DNA of 32,988 nt, from IMG/VR virus record IMGVR_UViG_3300042558_000068, positions 1 to 32,988 of that record; one strand, 5' to 3'. A program made the position numbers and the translations under genes. Below, piece after piece: positions 6,577 to 14,507 of the stretch. Position 1 is the stretch's first letter; every line of letters begins with the position of its first letter. Source of the DNA: a virus. The notes below the pieces were generated by a model, which did not search any database, had not been told where the DNA came from, and saw only the letters and a list, made by a program, of their open reading frames with translations.

Positions 6577-6606
6577 CCGGTCATCATTTTATATGCCCGT
6601 TCATCA
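6577..6606. repeat. Two direct repeats CCG(G/T)TCATCA, 20 bp apart
   Basis: CCGGTCATCA at 6577-6586 and CCGTTCATCA at 6597-6606 differ at one base and start exactly 20 bases apart, about two helical turns. They lie just upstream of the promoter at 6615-6645, a position suited to an activator or repressor that binds as a tandem. Confidence 0.45.
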
Positions 6607-6614
6607 CAATTTAT

Positions 6615-6645
6615 TTTGTTGATATGTGAATAAGTTGTATATTCG
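6615..6645 (+). promoter_or_regulatory. Bacteroidetes-type promoter with an internal DnaA box
   Basis: TTTG (6615-6618), a 19-base spacer and TATATTCG (6638-6645) fit the TTTG / TAnnTTTG promoter with one mismatch. The spacer contains TGTGAATAA (6625-6633), the complement of TTATTCACA, a perfect match to the TTATnCACA DnaA box. It would drive the genes from 6687 onward, with a leader of about 35 bases. Confidence 0.55.
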
Positions 6646-6686
6646 TTTTATAATAGTTCTTTATTTATTAACTAAACACAAAACAA

Positions 6687-6839
6687 ATGGAAATCACAAA
6701 ACTAAATTGGAACGGCAACCCATTTCTTGAAAGGCTCTTATTCTTAATGAATAAGTATAACCTTACACAACAAGAAGCAGAACCATTAGCAAAGTTAGAT
6801 TACAAACAAATTAAAGAAAAGTTATCTAAACTTAATTAA
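6687..6839 (+). CDS. 50-residue hypothetical helical protein
   Basis: The gene starts at ATG 6687 after the leader CTAAACACAAAACAA. It encodes a 50-residue protein with a short N-terminal strand (MEITKLNWNGNPF) and two helices (LERLLFLMNKYNLTQQEAE and LDYKQIKEKLSKL). The helices resemble a minimal helix-turn-helix or UBA-like bundle, which is a weak impression only. It is the first gene after the promoter. No family is recognised. Confidence 0.5.
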   Translation: MEITKLNWNGNPFLERLLFLMNKYNLTQQEAEPLAKLDYKQIKEKLSKLN

Positions 6840-6896
6840 AACAAAATAGGGGTGCGACTATTCAACGCACAATTTAATACACTAAACACAAACACA

Positions 6897-6983
6897 ATGA
6901 AAAAAGAAACCGCACAATTATTAGCAGTATTTTTAGTAGCTTGTTACCTTATTGGACAATTACAAGACATCTACTCAAAATGA
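6897..6983 (+). CDS. 28-residue single-pass membrane peptide
   Basis: This tiny open frame encodes MKKETAQLLAVFLVACYLIG followed by eight more residues: a positively charged N-terminus, one hydrophobic segment and a short polar end. The start has the same leader-like sequence (CTAAACACAAACACA) as the gene at 6687, and its stop overlaps the next start (ATGA). Those two signs, rather than homology, support it. A short inverted repeat (GTGCG 6852-6856 with CGCAC 6866-6870) lies in the 57-base gap upstream. Confidence 0.4.
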   Translation: MKKETAQLLAVFLVACYLIGQLQDIYSK

Positions 6984-7105
6984 TTTACGCTATCTGTCTT
7001 CTGCTAATTGCAACAGGTTTTGTAATAGCAGCATTATTTGACTACACAATTAAACACTATGACCCAAAGCACAAAAGAGTATATAGACAAATATTACGCA
7101 AGTGA
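6980..7105 (+). CDS. 41-residue single-pass membrane peptide
   Basis: It begins at the ATG that overlaps the preceding stop and encodes one N-terminal transmembrane helix (YAICLLLIATGFVIAALF) followed by a basic tail (KHKRVYRQILRK). It overlaps the next gene, at 7059, by 47 bases in another frame, so one of the two starts may be wrong. The function is unknown. Confidence 0.4.
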   Translation: MIYAICLLLIATGFVIAALFDYTIKHYDPKHKRVYRQILRK

Positions 7106-7271
7106 GCCGATAAGCATAATGATGTCTAACATAGATGCGACTTACTTAGAGATACTTACCTACTGCAACGAGCAGGGATATGAACCTGCAAAGCGTAGAA
7201 TGAGAAGTCCAGAACATAAGTCAGAAATCGGCTTTTTTGACATAGATAATTACAAACCCGAAACAATATAA
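7059..7271 (+). CDS. 70-residue hypothetical protein
   Basis: I prefer the ATG at 7059 over an in-frame TTG at 7038. The product is soluble, with an N-terminal helix (STKEYIDKYY) and a helix SNIDATYLEILTYCNEQGYE, then a polar end. The family is not recognised. It precedes the next gene by one base, so it is part of the same operon. Confidence 0.5.
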   Translation: MTQSTKEYIDKYYASEPISIMMSNIDATYLEILTYCNEQGYEPAKRRMRSPEHKSEIGFFDIDNYKPETI

Positions 7272-7272
7272 A

Positions 7273-7737
7273 ATGGAACTACAACAAATCTTTGAAACAA
7301 CAAAAGAACAAAGGACTGAGTTTACCTACCAATTAATTGAACGCTTAAACGCAGGGGAACTTGACCCGTTAAAAACACATCTTCAAGTTAAAGCCTTAGA
7401 GGATATGCTTGAAACCCTAAAGGCAAACAAGGACTACAAAGATGCCGTATTACAAGCAGCCGTATTAAACGGCAAGGACTTCGAGTATATGAGTGCAAAG
7501 TTTAACATTAGAGAGGTAGGGGTTAAGTATGACTTTAGCAAATGCGAAAGTCCGGCTTACGACGAGATAATGACTGACTTTAATGATGCGACTAAGCGCA
7601 AAAAAGATATGGAAGACTTTTTAAAGAAAGTTCCGCATCAAGGTCTTGACATCATTAACGGAGTTACTGGCGAGGTTACAAGAGTTTATCCACCTGCTAA
7701 GAGTAGCACAACAAGTGTAGCCGTATCATTAAAGTAA
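7273..7737 (+). CDS. Conserved-type phage protein, helical
   Basis: A 154-residue, mostly alpha-helical protein. The N-terminal half has long amphipathic helices (EQRTEFTYQLIERLNAGELD, ALEDMLETLKANKDYKDAVL). The middle has FNIREVGVKYDFSKCESPAYDE, where the GVKYDFSKC segment is typical of a Bacteroidetes phage family without known function. The C-terminus ends in a Ser/Thr/Val-rich tail. It may be a coiled-coil structural or assembly factor, since the tail genes follow, but that is only context. Confidence 0.55.
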   Translation: MELQQIFETTKEQRTEFTYQLIERLNAGELDPLKTHLQVKALEDMLETLKANKDYKDAVLQAAVLNGKDFEYMSAKFNIREVGVKYDFSKCESPAYDEIMTDFNDATKRKKDMEDFLKKVPHQGLDIINGVTGEVTRVYPPAKSSTTSVAVSLK

Positions 7738-7745
7738 TAAAAATA

Positions 7746-7838
7746 TTGTACTTCTTTGCAATTTGCTTACCTTTGGCAGCGTTAGCTTACATAGGTGGGC
7801 ATCTTGCTTATGAGCTAATGTTAAAACTAAGAAAATGA
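7746..7838 (+). CDS. Possible 30-residue membrane peptide
   Basis: An open frame with no ATG near its beginning. TTG at 7746 is the best start, giving a peptide with the hydrophobic stretch YFFAICLPLAALAYIGGHLA and a basic end (MLKLRK). Its TGA overlaps the ATG of the next gene (ATGA at 7835). The membrane-peptide character matches the small genes just upstream, but the weak start keeps this tentative. Confidence 0.3.
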   Translation: MYFFAICLPLAALAYIGGHLAYELMLKLRK

Positions 7839-8491
7839 CTTGGAACGAAATCACAGTTTGGCAGTATCAACAAATCTATCCAATAGTTACTAAGCCTCAA
7901 AGCGATTGGACAAAGCTTGATATACAAACTAAGCTTGTAAGTATTGTATACAATCTAACAGACGCACAAGTAGACAATCTAAGCGTTATGCAGTTTAACA
8001 ACTTACGCAATACATTAGATTTTGTTAGTACAGAACCTAAGGGAGAGCCTATTAAATTCGCAGAAATAAACGGCAAAAGATACAGATTTATCTATGATGT
8101 CTTTAAGATTAACGCAGCAAGATATATAGAAAGCAAAGTGTTTAGCAGCGATTTGATAGGCAATTTACATAAGATTGCAGCTTCAATGGTAATGCCACAA
8201 AAGAAAAATTGGTATGGCAAATGGGTCGATGACAAGTATGACGCTTCGAAGCATAGCGAATACGCAGAAGATATGTTAGGAGCTAAATTTGTTCATATTT
8301 ACTATTCCATTGTTTTTTTTTATCAAGTATACAGAAATTGGATAGAAATTTCGAAGGATTATTTGGCAAAGGAAATGATGGAGAGCGGACTGACGAAGGA
8401 AGTAGCAGACCAGGCGGTTCAAACTTTATGCGTGATTTTGGATGGCAGTATTGCGCCAAATCTGTTGCAGACCACGAAAATATCACAGTAG
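7835..8491 (+). CDS. Tail assembly chaperone-like protein (unshifted product)
   Basis: This 218-residue protein sits just ahead of the tail genes, where siphophages place the tail assembly chaperone pair (G and GT in lambda). The body is an alpha/beta protein (WNEITVWQYQQIYPIVTKPQ, INGKRYRFIYDVFKINAARY) and ends in helices (IEISKDYLAKEMMESGLTKE). A run of nine T at 8313-8321 makes the slippery heptamer T TTT TTT in this frame. The -1 frame stays open from 8287 to 8592, so a longer shifted product is expected. The chaperone assignment rests on position and the frameshift rather than clear homology. Confidence 0.65.
   Translation: MTWNEITVWQYQQIYPIVTKPQSDWTKLDIQTKLVSIVYNLTDAQVDNLSVMQFNNLRNTLDFVSTEPKGEPIKFAEINGKRYRFIYDVFKINAARYIESKVFSSDLIGNLHKIAASMVMPQKKNWYGKWVDDKYDASKHSEYAEDMLGAKFVHIYYSIVFFYQVYRNWIEISKDYLAKEMMESGLTKEVADQAVQTLCVILDGSIAPNLLQTTKISQ
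8314..8320 (+). promoter_or_regulatory. Slippery heptamer T TTT TTT for a -1 ribosomal frameshift
   Basis: In the frame of the gene at 7835 the codons are GTT TTT TTT TAT, so the seven bases 8314-8320 form a perfect X XXY YYZ slippery site inside a nine-T run. After slipping back one base, the ribosome reads TTA at 8320 and continues to the TAA at 8590-8592. Confidence 0.6.
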
Positions 8492-8592
8492 AACAATCAT
8501 ACGAACTAAGTACGATTGAGTTCTTAAATACGCTATCTTATCTAAAAGCTAAAGCTGATTATGACAAAGAACAGCATAGAAAACTAAAATAA
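8320..8592 (+). CDS. Frameshift extension (T domain) of the tail assembly chaperone
   Basis: Read in the -1 frame after the slippery site, this segment adds 90 residues to the first 162 of the upstream protein, for a total of 252. It runs through an acidic, Gly-rich linker (FGKGNDGERTDEGSSRPGG) into a small domain, NFMRDFGWQYCAKSVADHEN and then YELSTIEFLNTLSYLKAKAD. The linker followed by the W/F-containing domain and an EFLxxLxYLKxK helix resembles the T domains of phage GT chaperones. The part beyond 8491 is coding only in this frame, and it has no convincing independent start (only TTG at 8338), which supports a shifted product. Confidence 0.55.
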   Translation, partial: LSSIQKLDRNFEGLFGKGNDGERTDEGSSRPGGSNFMRDFGWQYCAKSVADHENITVEQSYELSTIEFLNTLSYLKAKADYDKEQHRKLK

Positions 8593-8609
8593 CCCCTCAA
8601 ATAGACAAG

Positions 8610-8640
8610 CCCTGCCAATTTTGGTGGGGTTAGTTATTTT
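8610..8640 (+). terminator. Rho-independent terminator after the chaperone genes
   Basis: CCCTGCCA (8610-8617) pairs with TGGTGGGG (8622-8629) across a 4-base loop, giving eight pairs with two G-U. A T-rich tract (TTAGTTATTTTT) follows. Confidence 0.55.
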
Positions 8641-8659
8641 TAGAACTATCTTATATTTA
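8630..8659 (+). promoter_or_regulatory. Promoter TATATTTA just before a GTG start
   Basis: TATATTTA (8652-8659) fits the -7 element with one mismatch; TTAG at 8630-8633 is a weak -33 element with an 18-base spacer. The GTG start at 8665 lies five bases after the element, the same geometry as at 17347-17360, so the transcript would start at or near the codon. Confidence 0.45.
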
Positions 8660-8664
8660 TTATC

Positions 8665-9336
8665 GTGAGTATAAGTTCAGCACAAAGACAAGCGTTACGG
8701 GACCAGTTTATACAAAAGCTTGGTTTTAAGCCATTAGCAGTTGGCGACGAAATAGGTTTGCCTATTTTAGAGGAAACTCTTGCTTTATATGGTCAAGCGT
8801 TTAACGATGCTATTGTAAGCAACTTAAGAAAAACAAACTCAATATCTTCTGGTGCTTTAGCAAGACCTGAGATACCTGTCGTAGTCAAGTTTGGCACTAA
8901 GTACATCTTAGAAGTAGGTTACAAAAGAGATAGTCCACAAGTTGAATACTTTGAATTTGTAGACGAAGGGGTTTTAGGTACTGATAACAAAAAAGCTAAT
9001 CCAAACACTCGTTTTAAATTTAAGACAAGCAAGAAGTCTGTACCTATCAAGAATATTAAGCTTTGGATAGAACAAAACAACTTAAAAGCAGTATCAGTTA
9101 AAAAGTACACAAAGCTTGGAGTAGAGCAAAAAGCTATGACAGATAGCAAAAGTCTTGCATTCTTGATAGCTCGAAGTATACATAGAAAAGGTATAAAAAC
9201 TACTAATTACTTCACAAACGCAGTTACGCAAGTCTTTGAAAGCGAAAAATTTAGAAATGATGTTTCAGCCGCTTTAGGCGATGACTTTGAATTAAAAATA
9301 ATTAGAATATCAAATGGCAATAACAGTAACAAGTAG
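8665..9336 (+). CDS. Neck or tail completion protein (HK97 gp10-like)
   Basis: The 223-residue protein starts with GTG; no ATG lies nearby in frame. The N-terminal helix (SAQRQALRDQFIQKLGF) and the C-terminal SLAFLIARSIHRKGIKTTNY followed by FFTNAVTQVFES-type helices match the layout of HK97 gp10-like proteins, which act at the head-tail joint or in tail completion. The central part is beta-rich (VVVKFGTKYILEVGYKRDS). The gene stands between the chaperone and the large tail proteins and overlaps the next start by 23 bases. It is the first gene after a terminator-promoter module. Confidence 0.6.
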   Translation: MSISSAQRQALRDQFIQKLGFKPLAVGDEIGLPILEETLALYGQAFNDAIVSNLRKTNSISSGALARPEIPVVVKFGTKYILEVGYKRDSPQVEYFEFVDEGVLGTDNKKANPNTRFKFKTSKKSVPIKNIKLWIEQNNLKAVSVKKYTKLGVEQKAMTDSKSLAFLIARSIHRKGIKTTNYFTNAVTQVFESEKFRNDVSAALGDDFELKIIRISNGNNSNK

Positions 9337-10528
9337 CCCTGCACCTTATTCGTCAATGCACGATAATCTGTGGTTTGTATCAAGTTCTACTAATAGCGGA
9401 ACTACTAACTTTAAATTTGTGTATGACGTATACATCAATGGAAGTCAAGTAATACGTTCTAAAGTATTCCCTTCACCAAGTGCAGAAGGTAGCTACGGAG
9501 TGTTTAACGCATCACCAATGGTGCGTAGCTTTGTAACTAACTATTTCGAGCCTTCAGGCAACTCAATACTTGTAGCTTCAAATGACAAGATTAAAGTAGA
9601 TTATCAATTAAGAATAGGAGAAGAAGTAAGCGGTGTAACGACTACAAACTTAGCGTCTGGTAACTTCTCAGCATACAACTTTGTACCGCCATTGTTTGCC
9701 GACGTATTTTTAACTAAAAACAAAACACCTTTAGTGCTATCGGACTATTACGATAATTTACTATTGGAAAACTTTACAGATGATTTCTTAACAGAACGTG
9801 ATACGGATAACATAACGCTTGAATACGGAGATAACTTTTACATTACGTTTTTACGAATAGCAACGGGCGGTTATTCTGCTTGGGTTGAAGTAGTCGGACA
9901 AAATGAAGCAGTTACTAATACAGTATCGGGTAACATAACATTGAACGGACAATTCAATATGTTTAACCTACAAGCAGGGCATATAAACGATTGGGCATCT
10001 GGAACTATAATCAACGAGAATACTTACGGCTATAATTTCTATTTAAAAAGAGGCATAGCAAAGACAAGAGTAATTAAGATAAGACATAAATGCTATCCTA
10101 AATACCAACAATTTAACTTAGAGTTTCTAAATAGATTAGGTGGTTGGGACACAAAGAAGTTCGCCCTTGTTAATAGAAGGTCGAGCGAGTATCAAAGAGC
10201 ATCTTACAGGCGCAGCGATTGGCAGCTTGTAGGTGGGCAAATGACAAACATTGATGGATATAACAGATATAACGAAACAACTTTCAACTATGCTATTCAG
10301 CATAAGGATAAATATAAGCTTATTAGCGATTGGGTTAGTGAACAAGACTATTCTTGGTTGGCTCAGCTTGTATCGAGTCCTATTGTATATATGGAGGTTC
10401 TTGGTGCTTACTTCCCTGTTACAATAAGTACAACTAACTACGAGTATAAGTTAGAAAGTGCAGACAAACTATTTAACTTTGAGATTGAAATAGAAGTAGG
10501 TAAATACTTAACAAGCCAATTCAGATAA
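9314..10528 (+). CDS. Tail protein, Bacteroidetes phage type
   Basis: A 404-residue beta-rich structural protein. It opens with SSPAPYSSMHDNLWFVSSS and VYINGSQVIRSKVFPSPS, a pattern common to minor tail proteins of Bacteroidetes phages, where a fibronectin-like or distal-tail fold is assumed. The C-terminal part (HKDKYKLISDWVSEQDYSWL, SSPIVYMEVLGAYFPVTI) is typical of the same group. It probably forms part of the tail tip. The stop overlaps the next ATG (TAATG), so the two tail genes are coupled. Confidence 0.65.
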   Translation: MAITVTSSPAPYSSMHDNLWFVSSSTNSGTTNFKFVYDVYINGSQVIRSKVFPSPSAEGSYGVFNASPMVRSFVTNYFEPSGNSILVASNDKIKVDYQLRIGEEVSGVTTTNLASGNFSAYNFVPPLFADVFLTKNKTPLVLSDYYDNLLLENFTDDFLTERDTDNITLEYGDNFYITFLRIATGGYSAWVEVVGQNEAVTNTVSGNITLNGQFNMFNLQAGHINDWASGTIINENTYGYNFYLKRGIAKTRVIKIRHKCYPKYQQFNLEFLNRLGGWDTKKFALVNRRSSEYQRASYRRSDWQLVGGQMTNIDGYNRYNETTFNYAIQHKDKYKLISDWVSEQDYSWLAQLVSSPIVYMEVLGAYFPVTISTTNYEYKLESADKLFNFEIEIEVGKYLTSQFR

Positions 10529-12591
10529 TGATTAGCACAGAAATATACATCGAGGAACAGAAGATTGATTTATTGCAAGATATATCTACCGAGTTTACTT
10601 ACGCTATTGATGACGTAAGCGAGTTCGGTAGTCGCAATACTTCTTTTAGCAAAACAATAAGCATACCAGGTACTGCAACTAATAACCTTATCTTTGGCTA
10701 CATCTTCGAACTTAATAACGCTAACGTAACCTATAATGAACTACCAAACGTAGGCTATAATTACAACGTTACTAAACAAGCTAACTGTAAAATCTTTATT
10801 GACAAAGTACAGATATTTAAAGGCACTTTAAGAATATTAGAAATAGTTATTGACAAAGAAACTATCGAATACCAATGTAGCGTGTTTGGTGAGCTTGGCG
10901 GTTTTATTAATCAGTTAGGTAATCAGCGTTTAGAAGATTTAAATTTTAGCGCATACAATCATACATACAACGTAACTAATATTAGCAATAGTTGGGATAA
11001 TGCAGGTGGTTCTGGTTATTACTATCCCTTAATTGATTACGGGAACGTTAGCACAGGTCAGTACGGAGTTCTTAAAAAGGACTTTCAATATACAACGTTT
11101 AGACCTGCTTTGTATGTTAGGGAATATATACAAAAGATATTTGAAGGAACAGAATATACATTTAATTGTCCATTTTTTGACACTCCTTTATTTAAAAGGC
11201 TTATCATACCGCATAACCAAATAAACATATCGACACTAAATAATACAAGTTTAAACGCAGCAGCTAAATTAATTAGGATAAATACAAACCTTAGTTCTAT
11301 TGTAGAGTATACAATGATAACGGCAGGTAGCTTTACGCTTGACGGATTAGGTCAGTTATTTACTTATGGCGTAGTTCCAGCACCAACAATTACAACTAAC
11401 ATACAACTAATATTAAGAGGCGACGTTTTTTATCACAATCCACCATTACCAAACTTTTCTGTTGTACTTAAAAAGAATAACACAGAAATAGGCAGACAAG
11501 ATTTTGATGCAAGTGTTAGTAGTTTTTTTAATTGCGAGTTTACTGTTAATGGAGTTACGTTTGCGAATGGCGACTATATGCAAGTTGAAATAGTAGCTAA
11601 CGGGGTTATTGTTGATATTACATTAGGAGAACTTAGTGTTACTACAAGCACACCGACACAAGTACCTGTAAACTTAGGCGAAACTATTAAAGTAAACGAT
11701 ACAATCCCTAAAGGTATATTTCAAAGAGATTTCTTTTTAAGCATTGTTAAGATGTTTAATCTTTATGTTTATGAGAATAAGTTTAATGACAAAGAACTTG
11801 TTATTAGCCCTTATGTTAGTTTTTATCCTGAAAAGTCAGATAACGCAGAAGATTGGACAAACAAAGTAGATAGGTCAAAGCCTATAAGCATAAAGCCAAT
11901 GAGTGAGGTTAATGCTCGTTACTATAACTATAAATTCAAACAAGATAACGACTTCTATAACGAAAACTATCGTAAGAAGTACACAGAAGGATATGGCGAT
12001 TTAATTTACGATACTCAGTTTGATTTTGTAAAAGAAACAGATGTTTTAGAAGTTATATTTGCTGCATCAGTATTATATCAAGAACAAGGGCAAGACAAAG
12101 TATTCCCTGCTATCTATAAGAAGTCAAACACAAATAGTGCTGAGGACAGAATGGAAAGCATCATTCGTATTATGCAAACAAAGAAAATAACAGGTGTATC
12201 GAGTTGGAAAATAATGGACACTACATCAACTTTAGGAACATATACAAGCTATGGTTATGCAGGACATTTGAACGACCCTATCAATTCTACAAGTGATATT
12301 AACTTTGGTGCGCCTAAAGAAGTTCAATTTAGCCCTGCTAATTTTACAGAATTTAACTTATTTGCTGATTATCACAGTCCTTATCTTGCAGAAATAACAA
12401 GCAAAGATAGTAAGCTATTAAGTTGCTTTGGTCTACTTGATATAGTAGACATTTTCAATTTAGATTTTAGTAAGTATGTATATATAGACGGAGTATTATT
12501 TAGACTTAATAAAGTCGAGAATTTTAATCCAATGGAGTATAACACTACTAAATTATCATTTTTAAAAGTAATACAAACTACATACCCTTAA
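10528..12591 (+). CDS. Large tail tip or baseplate protein
   Basis: The 687-residue protein begins ISTEIYIEEQKIDLLQDI and FGSRNTSFSKTISIPGTATN, the start typical of large Bacteroidetes phage tail proteins in which a short strand, 'YxIdD..efgsRnxsfSKtI.iPGT', is conserved. Later parts are beta-rich, with KMFNLYVYENKFNDKELVIS and FGLLDIVDIFNLDFSKYVYI. It likely forms the tail-tip hub with its neighbour at 9314. No hydrolase motif is evident. The tape measure gene follows after nine bases. Confidence 0.65.
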   Translation: MISTEIYIEEQKIDLLQDISTEFTYAIDDVSEFGSRNTSFSKTISIPGTATNNLIFGYIFELNNANVTYNELPNVGYNYNVTKQANCKIFIDKVQIFKGTLRILEIVIDKETIEYQCSVFGELGGFINQLGNQRLEDLNFSAYNHTYNVTNISNSWDNAGGSGYYYPLIDYGNVSTGQYGVLKKDFQYTTFRPALYVREYIQKIFEGTEYTFNCPFFDTPLFKRLIIPHNQINISTLNNTSLNAAAKLIRINTNLSSIVEYTMITAGSFTLDGLGQLFTYGVVPAPTITTNIQLILRGDVFYHNPPLPNFSVVLKKNNTEIGRQDFDASVSSFFNCEFTVNGVTFANGDYMQVEIVANGVIVDITLGELSVTTSTPTQVPVNLGETIKVNDTIPKGIFQRDFFLSIVKMFNLYVYENKFNDKELVISPYVSFYPEKSDNAEDWTNKVDRSKPISIKPMSEVNARYYNYKFKQDNDFYNENYRKKYTEGYGDLIYDTQFDFVKETDVLEVIFAASVLYQEQGQDKVFPAIYKKSNTNSAEDRMESIIRIMQTKKITGVSSWKIMDTTSTLGTYTSYGYAGHLNDPINSTSDINFGAPKEVQFSPANFTEFNLFADYHSPYLAEITSKDSKLLSCFGLLDIVDIFNLDFSKYVYIDGVLFRLNKVENFNPMEYNTTKLSFLKVIQTTYP

Positions 12592-12600
12592 AGATAAATA

Positions 12601-14472
12601 ATGCAGACAACTAACGTAGGTTTTAGCGTAACAGTCGAGTCGAATGACGCTTCAAAATCGATAAAAGAACTAAGGCAAGAGATTGAGAAAACTACGAAAG
12701 CAGTAGAAGACTTAGGTACGCAGTATGGTGAGAATAGTAAAGAAGTAGAAGCAGCGCAAAAAAGATTATCAAATCTACAAGACTTAACAAATCAAAAGCA
12801 AGAAGAAAATACTCAAAGACTTGACAATGCAGCTAAGACAGTATCGGCTTTATCAGCTGCTTATGGTGGTGTGCAAGGAGCGTTAGAGCTTACAGGACTT
12901 GCAGGAGAAGACACGATTAAGCAATTAGCTAAGATACAGTCTGCACTTGCTATCGGAGATGCAGTTCAAAACTTAGCTGAATTTAGAGGTGCTATTGTTT
13001 CTACTTTTACTGAATTAAGAACAGGAGCAGTCAAAGCCTTTCAAGCCGTAAAAGCTGGTATTGGTGCAACAGGTATTGGTGCTTTATTGTTAGCTTTAGG
13101 TGGCATTGTTGCATTTTGGGACGATATTAAAGCTGCGGTAGGTGGTGTAAGTGAAGAACAAAAGAAACTTTTAGAAGATACACAAGCAGAAGCGAAAGCG
13201 CAACAAGACAAACTATCTACAATAGATAGTCAAGATAATATATTAAAGCTTCAGGGTAAGTCAGAAAAAGAGATATTAGACTTAAAGATTAAGCAAACAG
13301 GCGAGGTAATTAGCGCAACTGAAAAACAAGTAGCACAACAAAAGATAGTATTACAAGCGCAACTATCAGCTGAGAAACGTAATAAAGAAATACTTAAAGG
13401 CATATTAACTTTTGTAACTGCACCGCTTCAATTAGTTATAGACGGGGTTAATAAAGTTGCAAAAGTATTTGGCAAAGGATTTGATTTTAACGTAGCTGAA
13501 AAACTATCAGGATTAGTATTTGACCCTAAAGAAACGGAAAAGAAAGGACAAGAAGAAATTGCAGCTTTAGATAAAACATTAAACGATTTAAAGAACAAAC
13601 AAGCAGGTTATCAATTATCAATACAGGGTTTAAACAAGCAAACTTCTGATGCCGCTAAAGCAAATGCTGATAAGTTAGCAGAAGAACAATCTGCAAGACT
13701 TGACAAACAACTTCAAGACGAAAAGAAGCTTACAGAAGACTTATTAGCTGAATACGATAAAAGAAAAAAATTAGCATCAAGTGTCAAAACATTAAGTCAA
13801 AAAGAACTTGCAGCTTTAGACGCCGCACAAGCTAAAGAAGACAAAGAGAAGCAAGATAAAATAAATAATGACCGAATAGACGGGCAAATGAAAGTAGTAT
13901 CAAGTACTACTAACTTTGCTTTGCAGGGTATTCAGCAACAGCAAGAAGCTACTAAAAACTCAGCTGAAAACATAAGCGCAGTAAACAAGTGGTTAGCATC
14001 AGAAGACAAAAAACGCTTAGACGAAAAGGTAGCTGATACTCAAATGGCTTTAGATGCCCTGAGTGCTATTGTAGACCAAAATAGCGTAGCAGGTAAGGCT
14101 ATTGCAGTTGCACAAGCAATTATTAATACATATCAAGGTGCGACAAAGGCATTAGGACAGGGCGGTGCGCTCGGTTTTGTAACTGCGGGAGCCGTAATTG
14201 CCGCGGGTATTATGAACGTTAAAAAGATTGTTTCTACTAAGATACCTTCTGCAAAGGGAACAGGTAGCGTAGAAGGTGGCGCAGCTGCTCCGAGCATATC
14301 AGCATCAGCACCGATAGCCCCACCGCAACCACAAGCGCAAACGACTACCTTAGACAGTCAATCTATTAACGCAATAGGAAGTCAAACGACAAGAGCTTAT
14401 GTTATAGAAAGCGATGTAACAAGCAGCCAACAACGTATTGCAGCTATTCAGCAAAGAGCAAGGTTCGGTTAA
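12601..14472 (+). CDS. Tail tape measure protein
   Basis: A 623-residue helical protein. A long N-terminal coiled coil (SIKELRQEIEKTTKAVEDLG, NSKEVEAAQKRLSNLQDLTN) leads to TVSALSAAYGGVQGALELTG. A hydrophobic segment follows (GATGIGALLLALGGIVAFW, about residues 157-176), then more Lys/Glu/Gln-rich coiled coil, and a second hydrophobic stretch (ALGFVTAGAVIAAGIMNVKK). This is the standard layout of small tape measure proteins. At about 1.5 angstrom per helical residue the tail would be roughly 90 nm long, which is an inference. It sets tail length and is ejected ahead of the DNA. The C-terminus ends in an Ala/Pro/Gln/Ser-rich linker. Confidence 0.8.
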   Translation: MQTTNVGFSVTVESNDASKSIKELRQEIEKTTKAVEDLGTQYGENSKEVEAAQKRLSNLQDLTNQKQEENTQRLDNAAKTVSALSAAYGGVQGALELTGLAGEDTIKQLAKIQSALAIGDAVQNLAEFRGAIVSTFTELRTGAVKAFQAVKAGIGATGIGALLLALGGIVAFWDDIKAAVGGVSEEQKKLLEDTQAEAKAQQDKLSTIDSQDNILKLQGKSEKEILDLKIKQTGEVISATEKQVAQQKIVLQAQLSAEKRNKEILKGILTFVTAPLQLVIDGVNKVAKVFGKGFDFNVAEKLSGLVFDPKETEKKGQEEIAALDKTLNDLKNKQAGYQLSIQGLNKQTSDAAKANADKLAEEQSARLDKQLQDEKKLTEDLLAEYDKRKKLASSVKTLSQKELAALDAAQAKEDKEKQDKINNDRIDGQMKVVSSTTNFALQGIQQQQEATKNSAENISAVNKWLASEDKKRLDEKVADTQMALDALSAIVDQNSVAGKAIAVAQAIINTYQGATKALGQGGALGFVTAGAVIAAGIMNVKKIVSTKIPSAKGTGSVEGGAAAPSISASAPIAPPQPQAQTTTLDSQSINAIGSQTTRAYVIESDVTSSQQRIAAIQQRARFG

Positions 14473-14507
14473 ATGATAACAATTTAAAACACTTAATATT
14501 TAAGATT

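Noticed and set aside
6852-6870. GTGCG/CGCAC inverted repeat considered as a terminator
   Set aside because: Only five pairs with a nine-base loop and no T run after it.
7684-7693. DnaA-box-like TTATCCAC sequence
   Set aside because: Last base does not match the box and it lies inside a coding region, so chance is likely.
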